DNA from: Heterobasidion occidentale | Taxonomy: Eukaryota > Basidiomycota > Agaricomycetes > Russulales > Bondarzewiaceae | Reading direction: 5' to 3' | NCBI GenBank assembly: GCA_039111635.1 | Contig: JBCAQO010000001.1 | Location: 2,666,001-2,730,000 of the forward strand | DNA: 64,000 nt | Shown here: piece after piece, positions 11,501 to 21,884 of the stretch | How the letters are laid out: each line of letters starts with the position of its first letter | How positions within the stretch are numbered: position 1 is the stretch's first letter | The notes under the pieces: generated by a model | What the model saw: only the letters and a program-made list of their open reading frames with translations | Database searches by the model: none | Told to the model about the DNA's origin: nothing | Position numbers and translations under genes: made by a program

Positions 11501-11693
11501 GGGCTGGGAGGGGAGGGTGCTTGGGGCGGGCGTGGGCGGCGGAGGAGCGCCGTCGCTGGGATAGGGATGTGGAGGGGAGGAAGGAGGTGGGCGGCGGTGC
11601 GGACGAGGAAGGGCCGGGGTCCATGAGGGAGCGAGGCTGCCAGTCGCCTGCCTGAGCGAGGACAGAGGAAGGACGCGATTCACCGAGCTGCAT
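8546..11693 (-). CDS. MIT-domain protein with conserved C-terminal helical domain (left copy, frameshifted)
   Basis: Start ATG 11691-11693. Four exons: 11693-10885, 10817-10517, 10447-8878, 8825-8546. After a Pro/Ser-rich N-terminus, an MIT-like helical bundle is visible: ALTRALELAREAVKLDSTND, VIAYGKSVALLSKVMERV, and, across the first intron, VKRLKAI plus HDTYADRMNIL. A ~550-residue Ser/Pro-rich disordered middle follows, then a conserved end (KAYHMMNLLRHTMTS, VEVLCSALEEVQ, VIRDLAQLLDKYVKKCEKW). MIT domains usually bind ESCRT-III tails, so a role in membrane trafficking is the inference. The third exon is preceded by a 69-nt in-frame intron. In this copy a net one-base loss at about 11513-11545 shifts the N-terminal frame to an early stop; copy 2 is open there. 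Confidence 0.7.
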
Positions 11694-12487
11694 CAGAAGC
11701 AGGGGCGGGCGAGGCGAGGTGGCCTGGAGGAGTGGCGTCCGGGGCGGGGAGGGGGTGAACGTTGACGTGAATGAACGGATGAGGCCAAGAGGGACGAGGA
11801 CGCTGCTGCTGCGAACCCCGCTTCAGGTCAACACGCGCGATTGCTCCTTTCGGTTGCCCCCGCGGCGACTCACAGCGGCAGGATGCACAGGCTGTTCTTC
11901 CTGCTGCTGCTGCTGCTGCTGTAAGACCGTTCAACCGTCTCCCCTTGCTCGACGACGATGCCTGCGACTCGGCGGAGTCTCAATTCCCCCTCGATTCGCG
12001 CGATGCACGCCGCAGAGATATACTTACACTTCGCGCGAGGCTCGATGCTGTCGTCGATGCACTGATCCCATCCTGGCCACATCACGTTTCACGCCCCCCA
12101 TCTCGGTTTCAATCTTGTCCGTCCTGTTCATCATGATGCCCCCACCGTGAGACTCCCTCAAGCTGTGCGTCGCATTAGAAAGGAGCGAACCGTCCGTGCT
12201 AAGCAAATCATCCGATAGTCAACTAGTTCAAGACACGAGGTATTCTTCAAAAAGTGAACAGCAGCCAACACAGACCAACTAAACGAGCGTCGTCGACAAG
12301 ATATGCATCAGTCAAAAAGGCGGGAAAAAAAAACGTAAAAATTAAAAAGTGAAAAATATCCGGCTGGGAAGGCAGCAGAGCAAACAGAGACGCAGGCTGT
12401 CGACTCGACTCGACTCGATTCGACTCGGGGGTATATACGCGCTCACTTCTCCCACACGGCTTGGCAGCCACCGCATTCCTTTTAATC
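11694..12487. promoter_or_regulatory. Gene-free stretch: MIT-gene promoter and septin 3' flank (left copy)
   Basis: Lies between two minus-strand genes. It contains a (CTG)7 run at 11901-11921 and a GACTC-type repeat near 12398-12428. No reading frame here looks like a conserved protein. Confidence 0.5.
11901..11921 (+). repeat. (CTG)7 trinucleotide repeat
   Basis: Seven units upstream of the MIT-domain gene; the same length in copy 2 (47894-47914), unlike the other microsatellites. Confidence 0.8.
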
Positions 12488-14144
12488 TCAGTCCCGGAAC
12501 TCCTGCTGCGAGCCCTGCGCGGCGAGCCGGCTCTCCAAGTTCCTACAGCACGCGTCGTCAGCGATCGATCGCGGTCAACGACACGATCCGTGCCCACGTA
12601 CCTGAGCGACTCTTCCTTCGCGAGCAGCTCCTGCCTCTTCTCGTTGATCTCGCGCTGGACCTTGAGCTCGATCTCCCGAAGCTGCACTGCATGTCAGCCG
12701 CGTTCGCTCGTCAACGAACCGCGAACCCACCTTCTCCTCCTCCCTGCGGAGTTGCTCTTCCTTGAGACGCACGCTCTGCGTCGCGAGCTCCTCGGGAAGG
12801 ATCGACGAGTCGCTAGAACGTGTCTCAGTACATCGAGTCTCGGATAACCCACAGGCGACGTACTGCGTATCGGTGTGCACGGTCCGGGAGAGCTTCTCGG
12901 TACGGTAAGTCTCGTAGAGCACGTCGTGCGTCAACGACTTCAAGTCCGCCAAGTGGGAGCTGGCCAAAACGTGAGCAAACGCGATGCTTCCCTCGGGGCG
13001 ATCACCTACTTCAGGAGGGCGCTCCTCAGCCTGCTAAAGTCAGAGTGCTTGGGGTTGTCGACCTCGGCGATACCCCAGGGGTAGATCCGCGCGCGGACAG
13101 GCTGGCCGTCGATCTCGATCTCCTCCTCGGAGCCAATGATGGCGAACGGAAGGAGAGCCTGCGGCGCGGGTCAACGTCCGGAGCGATGCCAAAGGCGGCT
13201 TAATGGCACGTACCCGGAGCTCGCTGTTGTCCTGGATAGTCTCCTCGTCGTCTTCCTCGACGTCGTAGGGGAAATTGTACACCGGGATGTCGTAGTGCTC
13301 GATGTCCTCCATGATCTAAAGCGAGATCAACAGCCGCATCGAACCGCGTGGAATGGAAGCGCACCCTCTTCTTAAACCCACGGAGCTCGCTGGGGGTCAA
13401 AGAGTCGGCTTTACCGATGACGGGGATGACGTTGACGCGCGGGGAAAGGCGGCGCATCAGCTCGATATCCATTTCCCTCAAGCTAACGGAGATTGTGAGA
13501 CGTGCACGCATGATTCATCTGGACGGACACGCACGAGTGACCCGTGGGAGGGACAAAGTAGAGCAGGGCGTGAACGCGGTTGTCCCTGAAGCGGGGGTTA
13601 CGCTTGATACGAGACTCCTCGGCCAAGATGTCGTCGTATTGGCGTTCGAGGTAGCCGACGATCTCTTGGAAACTACGAACGGTCACTATCGTCGCGCGAA
13701 ACTGCCGAGCGAAAACCCGACGTACGCGAACTCGTTGTCGATGTTGTCGCCGAACCCAGGGGTATCGACGATGGTCAGAGCGATGCGGACGCCGTCCTCC
13801 TCGAGTTCTGTGGTCCAAAGTGAGACTTCCGCCTCTCGCGCGGCGGTCAAGGCAGCGTGACGCACCAACGTTGGCGGGCTTGATCCTGATGCCCTCCTCG
13901 ACGTGCGCGGTCTCCGGGTTGTCGGACTCCTTGTGGTTGAGGACCTCCGACTCGCAGAGGGTGTTCACAAACGTCGTGCGGCCAGTGCCAGAAGCACCTG
14001 GGAGGCCCAAACGGGGGGCGTCGTGTCAGAATGAGCACCCACGGCGGGCGCGATGGCAGGGTGGGGGGACTGACCGACTACCATGACGGTGAACTGGACG
14101 CCCTTCTTGACCTTGTTTCCTCTGCGTCTGCCTGCGAACGACAT
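12488..14144 (-). CDS. CDC11: Septin, Cdc11 group (left copy, intact frame)
   Basis: Start ATG 14142-14144, stop 12488-12490, eleven exons. The N-terminus is basic (RRRGNKVKKG), followed by VQFTVMVVG and the P-loop GASGTGRTT, the switch-II motif DTPGFGDN, G4 motif GKAD, and the septin-unique block LLPFAIIGSEEE with RARIYPWGIAEVDN. The end is a charged coiled coil (LKEEQLRREEEK, LREIELKVQREINEKRQE). Septins are GTP-binding filament proteins at septa and hyphal growth sites. The Cdc11 assignment rests on the VKKG-VQFTVMVVG start, the Arg in place of the P-loop Lys (as in yeast Cdc11), and the overall alignment I recall. The first intron donor directly follows MVVG. It shares a ~170-bp upstream region with divergent MSH1. 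Confidence 0.85.
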
Positions 14145-14314
14145 GGTGAAAAGCGGGGGGTGGTAGGTGGTGGTGGTGGTGGTGTTGGGTCTCCGCTTGT
14201 GGAGAGAGGTCGGCGGGCGCGTAAAGTTGGTCCTGCCCGTTTCAGACTCCGCCCGCTGCCGTCAGCCCGCCCAGGCCAGCAGAGTCCGTCCGCCGCGCCG
14301 CCCTGCGCTCTCGC
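14145..14314. promoter_or_regulatory. Short bidirectional promoter: septin (-) / MSH1 (+)
   Basis: Only 170 bp separate the two start codons. It holds GGT/GTG tracts near the septin side and a C-rich tract on the MSH1 side. No TATA box is evident. Copy 2 (50140-50322) differs by repeat-length changes. Confidence 0.5.
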
Positions 14315-17300
14315 ATGCTCCTCTCCACACGTCCCCCGCGCAGTGCTCTTGATTGTATCTCGAAATGCCGCGCACGTCCCTCGGCTCTCCTCCGCCGTTT
14401 CCGCCCCGCCGCAGAGGGCAGCACCCCGCCGCCCTCGATTACTAAGAAAAGGTACTCCGCCCTCCCAAAATCCCAGCTCCTCCCCGATGGCACGCCGGCC
14501 CCTCCCATCGCGCCCTGGGCGGGGGGCCTCGAGCTCGACGCCGACGCCCGCGACCTGCCCCACAGACGTGCGCCCACAAACAGCCATCGCGCTCCCTGCC
14601 CCCCGTTGACCGCGCCGTTCTCCCCGTCGTGCACGTAAACAGTCCAGGTGAGCGCCGCGCACGCGTCGTACCTCATCGACGCGTCAAAGGCCGGGGACAT
14701 GCTCCCCGACGACGCCCCGCTCGCCCCCGTCAAAAAGACGCGAAAGAGACGCGTCAGGAAACTCGACGCGTCCGACGACGCGACCGTCTCCGCCATCCAT
14801 TGCGAGCCAGACCCACAGCCAGAGCCAGCTGACGCCGCCCCAGCCGAGGTCAAGGCGAAGCGTGGCCGCAAGCCCAAGGACCAGGCCGACCAGGTAGCAG
14901 GTTGTATCGACCCTCACCGAAAAGTGACCAGCCCTGACCGCTGTACTCCACTCCAGATGAACCCACTCCTCGCCAGCCGCGGAACCAGCTCGCCACCGAG
15001 ATCCTCGAAAACCTCGCCAAATTCCCGCACTGCATCCTGCTCACCCGCGTCGGCCAGTTCTACGAGGTACGCCCGCCGCCCCCGCCCCCGCCCCCCCCCC
15101 CCCGCCCGCCCCGCCGGCGCTCGCTCACGCGCGCCCCAGTCCTACTTCGCGCAGGCAGACGAGGTCGCGCGCCTGCTCAACATCAAGCTCACGTCCCGAG
15201 TCTGGGACGGCCACCGCATCCTCATGTGCGGCTTCCCCGCGATCCACCTCCAGAAGCACCTCAAGACGCTCGTGCAGCAGCACACACGCTTCGTCGCCCT
15301 CTGCGAGGAGTTCATGCGCCCCGTCCCGCCCGGCGCGAAGCCCACGTTCGACCGCCGCGTCGCCCGCGTCGTCACGCCCGGCACGCTCATCGACGAGCCG
15401 TTCCTGAACCCGTACGAGAACAACTACTTGCTGTCGGTAGGGTTGCTCGGGCCTCGGGAGGATGGGGGGAGGGGAACGGTGGGGCTTGCCTGGATCGACG
15501 TCTCCACCGGGGAGTTCTTCACGAAGGAGTCGAGCTACGAAAGCCTCCGCGACGATCTGGTTCGCATCGGTCCCCGGGAAGTCGTGTTGGCGAAGGAGCT
15601 GGAAGAGGACCCATCGCACGCCATTCGCGCCGCTGTCCTCGAAGAAGGCTGCTTCACGTCCTACATCACCGCGCCCAAGACCCTTACTCCCAGCATCGAA
15701 GAGAACGTTGGCACCCCAGGGAGCGCCGAGACGCTGCCCGTCGGACTGACGCTCTCCTCACACGAGACCGCAGCAGTGTATTTGCTCACGACGTATCTAC
15801 GTGCCAGTCTGATGGAAAGTATGCCCCGCCTGTCGTCGCCGAACCGCGAAGCGAGCAAGGGGCGGATGCAGATCGACTCGCACACCATCAAAGCCCTGGA
15901 GATCCGAGAGGGGATGCGCGAGGGAGGCACGACCGGCAGCCTGCTCAGCGTCGTGAAGAGGACCGTCACGAACGGCGGGACGCGGCTTCTCGCTCGATGG
16001 CTCTGTAGGGATCTTAGTCTTATAATCAGTGTACATCCTTGTCTGATATTGGTGCTAGGTTCCCCAAGCGGGTCCATAGCGGAGGTCAACGCGCGACAGT
16101 CTCTAGTCGCCTTCTTTCACGCTCGTCCCCACCTCAGGAACGACCTGGTCGGAGCTCTGCGCAACCTCGAGGACGCGACGCGCATCGTGCAGAAGCTCCT
16201 CCTCGGCCGCGGCGACGCCAGCGACCTGTCGGCCATGAGCGCCTGCATCTCCATCTGGGCCGCGATTCGCAGCCGAATGGAGCTGGAGAAAGTCATGGAA
16301 GGCAAGGAGCGGGGTGGCCTCGTGGCAGAGGAATGGAGTAGCCTGGACGCGCTGCTCTCCCGCATGAACGACTTTAGTGCGTTGCAAAGTAGGATCGGGA
16401 TGGCTTTGCAGGGGCTCCGCGCGGAGGCCGATGACACGGAAGAACTGGACGAAATGGACACCGACAATGTGATCCCTTCGAACCAAGACGGTGCCGAGAG
16501 CGAGCTCAAATGGCAAGTAGGTAACAACTGGACATTCAGCCCAGAGTGAGCGGCCTCTCATCTTTGTGTGTTCGCGTGCTGACATGTCTTAACAAGATTT
16601 TCGGACGAGCTGGGCCGGCTTCATTCTCGATTCAACCAATTAGCCGTTCGCAGGCTGGAGCTGGAGCAGCATCTCCAGCGCGAGTTTGGTGCGTGCAGCT
16701 CTGTTCGTTATACACGGTCTGTATTCATCCGCGGTGCAGATGCCCCTTCGTTGACTCTGCGCTCCTCAATGGTCCAGGGGATGCACGTCCACGTCGCCAG
16801 AGCCAAACGGGATTGCGCGAAGATCAGGACGTCGAGCGCTTTCGTGCCCATCTCAGAGAACAACAGCACCAGCAGCTTTTTCTACCCCGTAATCTCTATG
16901 CTCCCTCGTTCCGTTCGATGTCCGTGCTCACGCCGTTCTAGGAATGGTCGCAGCTCGGCGGCCAGATCTTGGAAACGTCGAGCGCGATACACGCGGCTGA
17001 GAAGCAGGCGTTCGAAACGCTCCGCAACGAGGCAAGTCCGTCCATCGCATCCCGCGCGCAACCACCACGAACGACGTTGACTCCGATCAGGTCATCGTGC
17101 AAGAAAGTCTGCTGAGACGCAATGCGTGCATCGTGGACGAACTCGACGTCACGCTGAGCTTCGCCAACCTAGCGGCGGAGATGGGCTTCGTCAGACCCAC
17201 CCTGACAGATAGTACGCGCAAAACCAGACATCCCCGATGCAGACATTCTGATCCCCGCGCACAGCAACACGTTCCACGTCGTCAACGGCCGCCACCCGAC

Positions 17301-17931
17301 CGTCGAACTCGGCCTCCTCTCCAACGGGCGCGTGTTCACGCCCAACACCGTCTCCTTCACGCCCGACTCGCGCCTGCACGTCATCACGGGGCCCAACATG
17401 GCCGGCAAGTCGACCCTGCTGCGGCAGACGGCGCTCATCGCCGTCCTGGCGCAGACGGGCTCCTTTGTCCCCGCGGACCACGCCGTGATTGGCATGGTGG
17501 ACCGCCTGTTTTCGAGGGTCGGCGCCAAGGACGACCTGTTCCGCGACAGGAGCACCTTCATGGTGGAGATGCTCGAGACGGCCGAGATACTCCAGCGCGC
17601 GACGCCCAACAGCCTGGTGTGGTTGTTTTCGTCCGTTGAATCTATAGATCGCTTGCTGACGTGCGTCTTCAGGTGATCATGGATGAGGTCGGGCGGGGGA
17701 CGACCGTCAAGGACGGACTGGCCATCGCATTTGCCACCGTCCACCACCTCTACGCCAAAAACCGCTGCAGAGCCCTGTTCGCCACCCATTTCCACGAGCT
17801 GACGGACATGCTGGGGTACTCCTCCGACCACCGCGGCGAAGGCGCCTTTGAGCACATCGGGTTTTTCTGCACAAACGTGGATGAAACGGAGGTCAGTGGT
17901 CGCGTTTTCTCGTCTCCTGCCATCGGTCTCA

Positions 17932-17964
<33 letters not shown>

Positions 17965-18178
17965 TCAGGATGGGCGCTTTGCCTATTCTCATCGTTTGCG
18001 GCCTGGTGTGAACCGCGACAGCCATGGTCTCAAGGTAGCTCAGCTCGCGGGCATGCCGGCGTCTGCAGTCGTGATAGCAAAAGACGCCCTCGCCTGGTTG
18101 AAAGGCGACGCAGATAGCGCATCCATACATCCCGGCCACCTCAAGAGTCTTGGTCAATCACTGGCATCGCGATCATGA
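14315..18178 (+). CDS. MSH1: MutS homologue Msh1, mitochondrial (left copy, frameshifted)
   Basis: ATG at 14315; the N-terminus is Arg/Ser-rich (MLLSTRPPR..., ALLRRF), compatible with a mitochondrial presequence. The MutS mismatch-recognition domain follows ([10 protein letters not shown] joined to [33 protein letters not shown]), then connector, lever/clamp ([19 protein letters not shown]) and ATPase domain with Walker [27 protein letters not shown], Walker [11 protein letters not shown] and [12 protein letters not shown]. About 13 introns. One (17032-17090) is GC-AG; the last holds a CA repeat. Near 17209-17216 the copy lacks bases present in copy 2 (GATA versus GACGA before a 56-nt intron), which shifts the frame before the ATPase domain. 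Msh1 acts in mitochondrial DNA repair/stability. Convergent with ACO2, 78 bp apart. Confidence 0.85.
17032..17090 (+). other. GC-AG intron in MSH1 (left copy)
   Basis: The upstream exon ends in ...AACGAG and the intron begins GCAAGT and ends ATCAG. Only this splice joins FETLRNE to [10 protein letters not shown] in frame. The donor GAG|GCAAGT fits the strong consensus typical of GC donors. The same intron is present in copy 2 (53040-53098), 59 nt in both. Confidence 0.75.
17933..17962 (+). repeat. (CA)15 microsatellite inside the last MSH1 intron
   Basis: Lies between the GTCAGT donor and the ATTCAG acceptor. Copy 2 has (CA)8 at 53945-53960. Confidence 0.85.
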
Positions 18179-18256
18179 ACGTGTCGTTGGAGCATCTACA
18201 GTACTACTATTAACCGAGACATTAATGTAATTTTTTCTGTCGCAGCAGCAGCACCC

Positions 18257-21200
18257 CTAATCGAATTGGGAGCGGATGTGGTTCAGAGCCGAGCCTGCCC
18301 TCAACCACTTGAGCTGATCGCTGGACATAGTGTGCTTGGTTGGGATCTCGAAGGTCTCGCCGTTGCGCTTGGTGACTTTGACGGTGATGGAGGCCCCGGG
18401 ATCGCCGTTGAAGAGGTTCGCGAGACCGTGGGTCTCCACGACATCGCCAGCACCGATACGCGAGTAGTCGGACTTGTCGGCGAACCAAAGAGGAAGGACG
18501 GCTTGTTTCTGTGTCATGTCATGAGCCGAGAACATCAAATGATGCTGGAGATGCCAAACCTTGAGGTTCGTCTCGTGGATCCGAGCGAATGACCTCGCGA
18601 TAATCAGAGCACAACCTGACAACAATTAGAGATGATAGATGGCAGAGCGTGATGCGACTTACCGTAGAATCGCGGCTGCAGAGCAGCGTGTTCACGGGCA
18701 CTTCCTTCGCCGTAGTTTTCGTCGACAATGAGCGCCCAGGGCTCGCTCCGAGCCTTGTACCGTTTTGCCACACCAGGGATAGTATCTGTCTCGCTCTGCG
18801 ACGAATCATGATCGTGATCAAACGCCACGTTCACCTCGCCGCCCTCATCATTCACGGCCTATGAAATTGTTTGAGTTTCTTCATCCGATCAGACCAGAGG
18901 CATGCTTACCGTGATCACTGGAAGACCCATTCGCGTCAGCAGAGCGTGGGGTCAATGGTAAGGACGACTCACGAAGGTTCTCAGATATGTTGGTGAGATG
19001 CCCCTTGTATTTCAACCACGGACCCTGGCGGAGGCAAGATTGAGTTCACAAATAAATGAGAGGAGTGATCACGGGGACACACCGCGGCAGAAATATGGTC
19101 GGTGGTGCATTTACCTCTCACCCTCATCAGAACCTTCAAACTGGGGAGTTCTAAACCTCTGCTGTTCGTGCCATCTGAGTCAAAGTGACTTTTGAAGGGT
19201 TCAAGCACCTCCAGCCGTTGCGAGTCCTTCTTGATTACAACCTCGGTCTCGGGCTGTGGTTCAGGCACCGGCGACGGATAGTAAGAGGTTTCTCCAGGAG
19301 TGAAACCTGCAGTAGGAAGATCTTGTCCCGACGGCGGGGAGAAGGTGAAAGATTTGCCTGAGGGCAAGGGGATCGAGTCAGTCATGGGATTGAAAGAGAG
19401 TTTCCCAGAGAATGCCATGGCGGTTACAACGGTCGGGGAGGCCAGGAAGTTCATGGTCAGGCGGTTGCCATCATTTCGCGACTTGAAGTTGCTGTCCCTT
19501 CATCAGCAGGAACCGTCTTATAAAACAAGAGAATATTTACCGATTGAAAGATGTAAGGATCGCTGGTAGTGGGGTTAGTTTGTAATCGACTTTGAAGTGA
19601 TTGTCACAAACCGTTCTCCTCTTCCTTTTTATCTTCCCGTTTCCACTATAAATCGTTAGAACTGTGCTTCGGAGTTGGTGATTTGGCCTACTTGACCGAT
19701 GCAAGGTCCACAGGCATTGGCGAGCACAACAGCACCAACATCTTCCAGGACTTCAGTCACATGGTCGCGTTCCATAGTTGCGCGAATTGCTCTGATCCAG
19801 GAGTGCAGAGGAAAGGGATCTTGAATTCCATTAGGGTTTCTGTACATTGGCAATATATATGTGTACGCACCTTCGAAGTCAAACCAACAGCCTTTGCTTG
19901 TCGAGCGAGGTCTGCAACACGAGTCTGCATGCGATATCTTCAGAACCTTCCATATGCGGAAAATAGGATTTTATCTAACCATGTCTTCGTATGAGCTGTT
20001 GGTACACGACCCAATGAGTCCAGCGGAGATCTCGTCTTTCCATCCTTGCTCTTGAACGAAGGACCCAAATTTAGACAAAGGAGTCGCCAGATCGGGTGTG
20101 AATGGGCCGTTGATAGTAGGCTCGAGATCGGACAGGTTCTACAAAAAATATAAGGAGTGGAGTTTGACCAAAAGAGAAGATACAACGATCTCGATAACTT
20201 CGTCGTACTCGGCGCCTTCATCTGCACTCAGGAAACCCTTGGAAGCCGCCTCGTCAGCAGCGCGAGCCACTGGCCCGCGGCCTGTAGCGTGAAGGTATGC
20301 CCGCATATTGGGAGTGTAGGGAAAGGTCGATGTAGTTGCCCCGACCTCAGCGCCCATGTTTGCCATTGTTGCGAGACCTGAATACAAGATGATTGAGTCA
20401 AGTTATGGGTCCCTCAGAAGTAGTTGTCTTACCGGTGCAAGATTGATCGAAGACACCGGGGCCAAAATACTCCAATATACGTCCCGTTCCTCCCTGAGTA
20501 TTCGATAAGTTGGTAGCTCACAGGAAATTCAATGGTGTTGACCTTGACTGTCAGCTTTCCGGCAAGGTGAAGGATCAAATCCTTAGGCGTCGTCCATCCA
20601 TTCATCTTTCCAGTGAGGTGAATACCTGCAGGGTCGGTGAATATAGCTCACAGGATTCGATATGCATGAATGCACACACCGACAACATTCGGCGCCTTCA
20701 GTTCCCAAGGTGTACCTGTCATGGCATCTACAGCGTCTGCACCCCCGACACCAATTGCAAGCATGCCTAGACCACCCGCATTGGGGGTATGTGAGTCTAA
20801 CGGAGGATTAGCAATAGATATAATCACGATAAAAGAGACGACTACCTGTGCCCAACCTGATTGAGGCAGTATCATGGTAAACGAGTGAAACAAAAGCATG
20901 AATGTGAATTCTCCCGCACTCACATGAGCATACCAGGAGCAGCGTAATTCTCAAGCACTATCTGGTGGATGATGCCAGAGCCAGGTCTCCAAAATTCGAT
21001 TCCATATTTCTTGGCTGCGCTCTCGAGGAAGTCAAATACCTCTCTGTTAGATATGATAGCCCGCTGATGTTCGCGTTACACGGCAGTTATCTTTCAGATT
21101 GGAGAGATCTTACTTCCAGGTCGGAATCAGCCCCAGTGGATGCTTGAATCAGATGATCACAGTGGATGCTAGAGGGAACTGCTGTTCGACCAAGGCCAGC

Positions 21201-21657
21201 ACTCATGAATTGCAACCTGTAGCATGCCTGCATGAGCTCGGTGAGCGAACAAAGACAGAATGCATAATCTCTCACAATGCCATCCTATCCAACAAGGACG
21301 CGGAAATTTTCGGTGAATTAGAGAGTGGAGAAGTAACGGTTCGTCTCACTGTGCAGATGCGTCCTGCATAGCTACTCTCTCGGGGCGAAGTTGAAGGTAC
21401 GTTTCTCCTCTAACAATCCCTCCATTGGCACCATTCTCCGGATCGAAAAGATGACTGTATAGTATCTTTTCCGCGAGGGTGAGTGGTCTGTCTTGCAGCG
21501 CCTTGCGAACATGGACCAGATTCTGAATTAAAAGAGCGTAGGGTGGAGTGATGGATGCACATTCTTTCTCAGGCAGAGAGGCGTGCGTTGCCAAAGATCT
21601 AGAGGTGAGATGTCGATGGACAGGGCCACATCGTCTCAACGCTGCGCCAACAGACAT
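18257..21657 (-). CDS. ACO2: Aconitase, mitochondrial Aco2 type (left copy, intact frame)
   Basis: Start ATG 21655-21657; the N-terminus is Arg/Ser-rich without acidic residues, as in mitochondrial presequences. Signature blocks in order: [74 protein letters not shown], then the cluster ligands [14 protein letters not shown] and [37 protein letters not shown] and [11 protein letters not shown]. These show an active [4Fe-4S] hydro-lyase. The inserted stretch [20 protein letters not shown] and the [17 protein letters not shown] version point to the Aco2 paralogue rather than the citrate-cycle Aco1. Fungal Aco2-type enzymes are linked to homocitrate dehydration in lysine synthesis. The subgroup call is from memory and less sure than the family. 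Confidence 0.8.
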
Positions 21658-21884
21658 GGCGATGTGTACAAGGCAAGGTTAATGCAAACTCATAGCTAAG
21701 TCATTCCGTTCAGCGGGGTCGGATTTATCCGGCCGAAAAGTCAGCCAGTTGAATCGCAACGATTTCGACAGATGTGTAATAAGATTAAACAGCAATGCCC
21801 CAAGGGCCAATGCACAGTAGAGCAGAACATACACGAGAAGGTGGAAGGAAAAGGGTACTCGAACACGAGGTATCAATACCAAGA

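Noticed and set aside
8874..11693. Biosynthetic gene cluster or defence-like system across the window
   Set aside because: The genes are housekeeping or general metabolic types with no shared pathway.
16546..16596. An apparent unresolved frame change in MSH1
   Set aside because: Resolved by extending the exon through NNWTFSP and using the donor at 16546 (51-nt intron), which joins in frame to [12 protein letters not shown].
17933..17962. CA repeat considered as part of a coding frame
   Set aside because: It lies between a good donor and acceptor; the flanking exons join in frame as DETE-DGRF.
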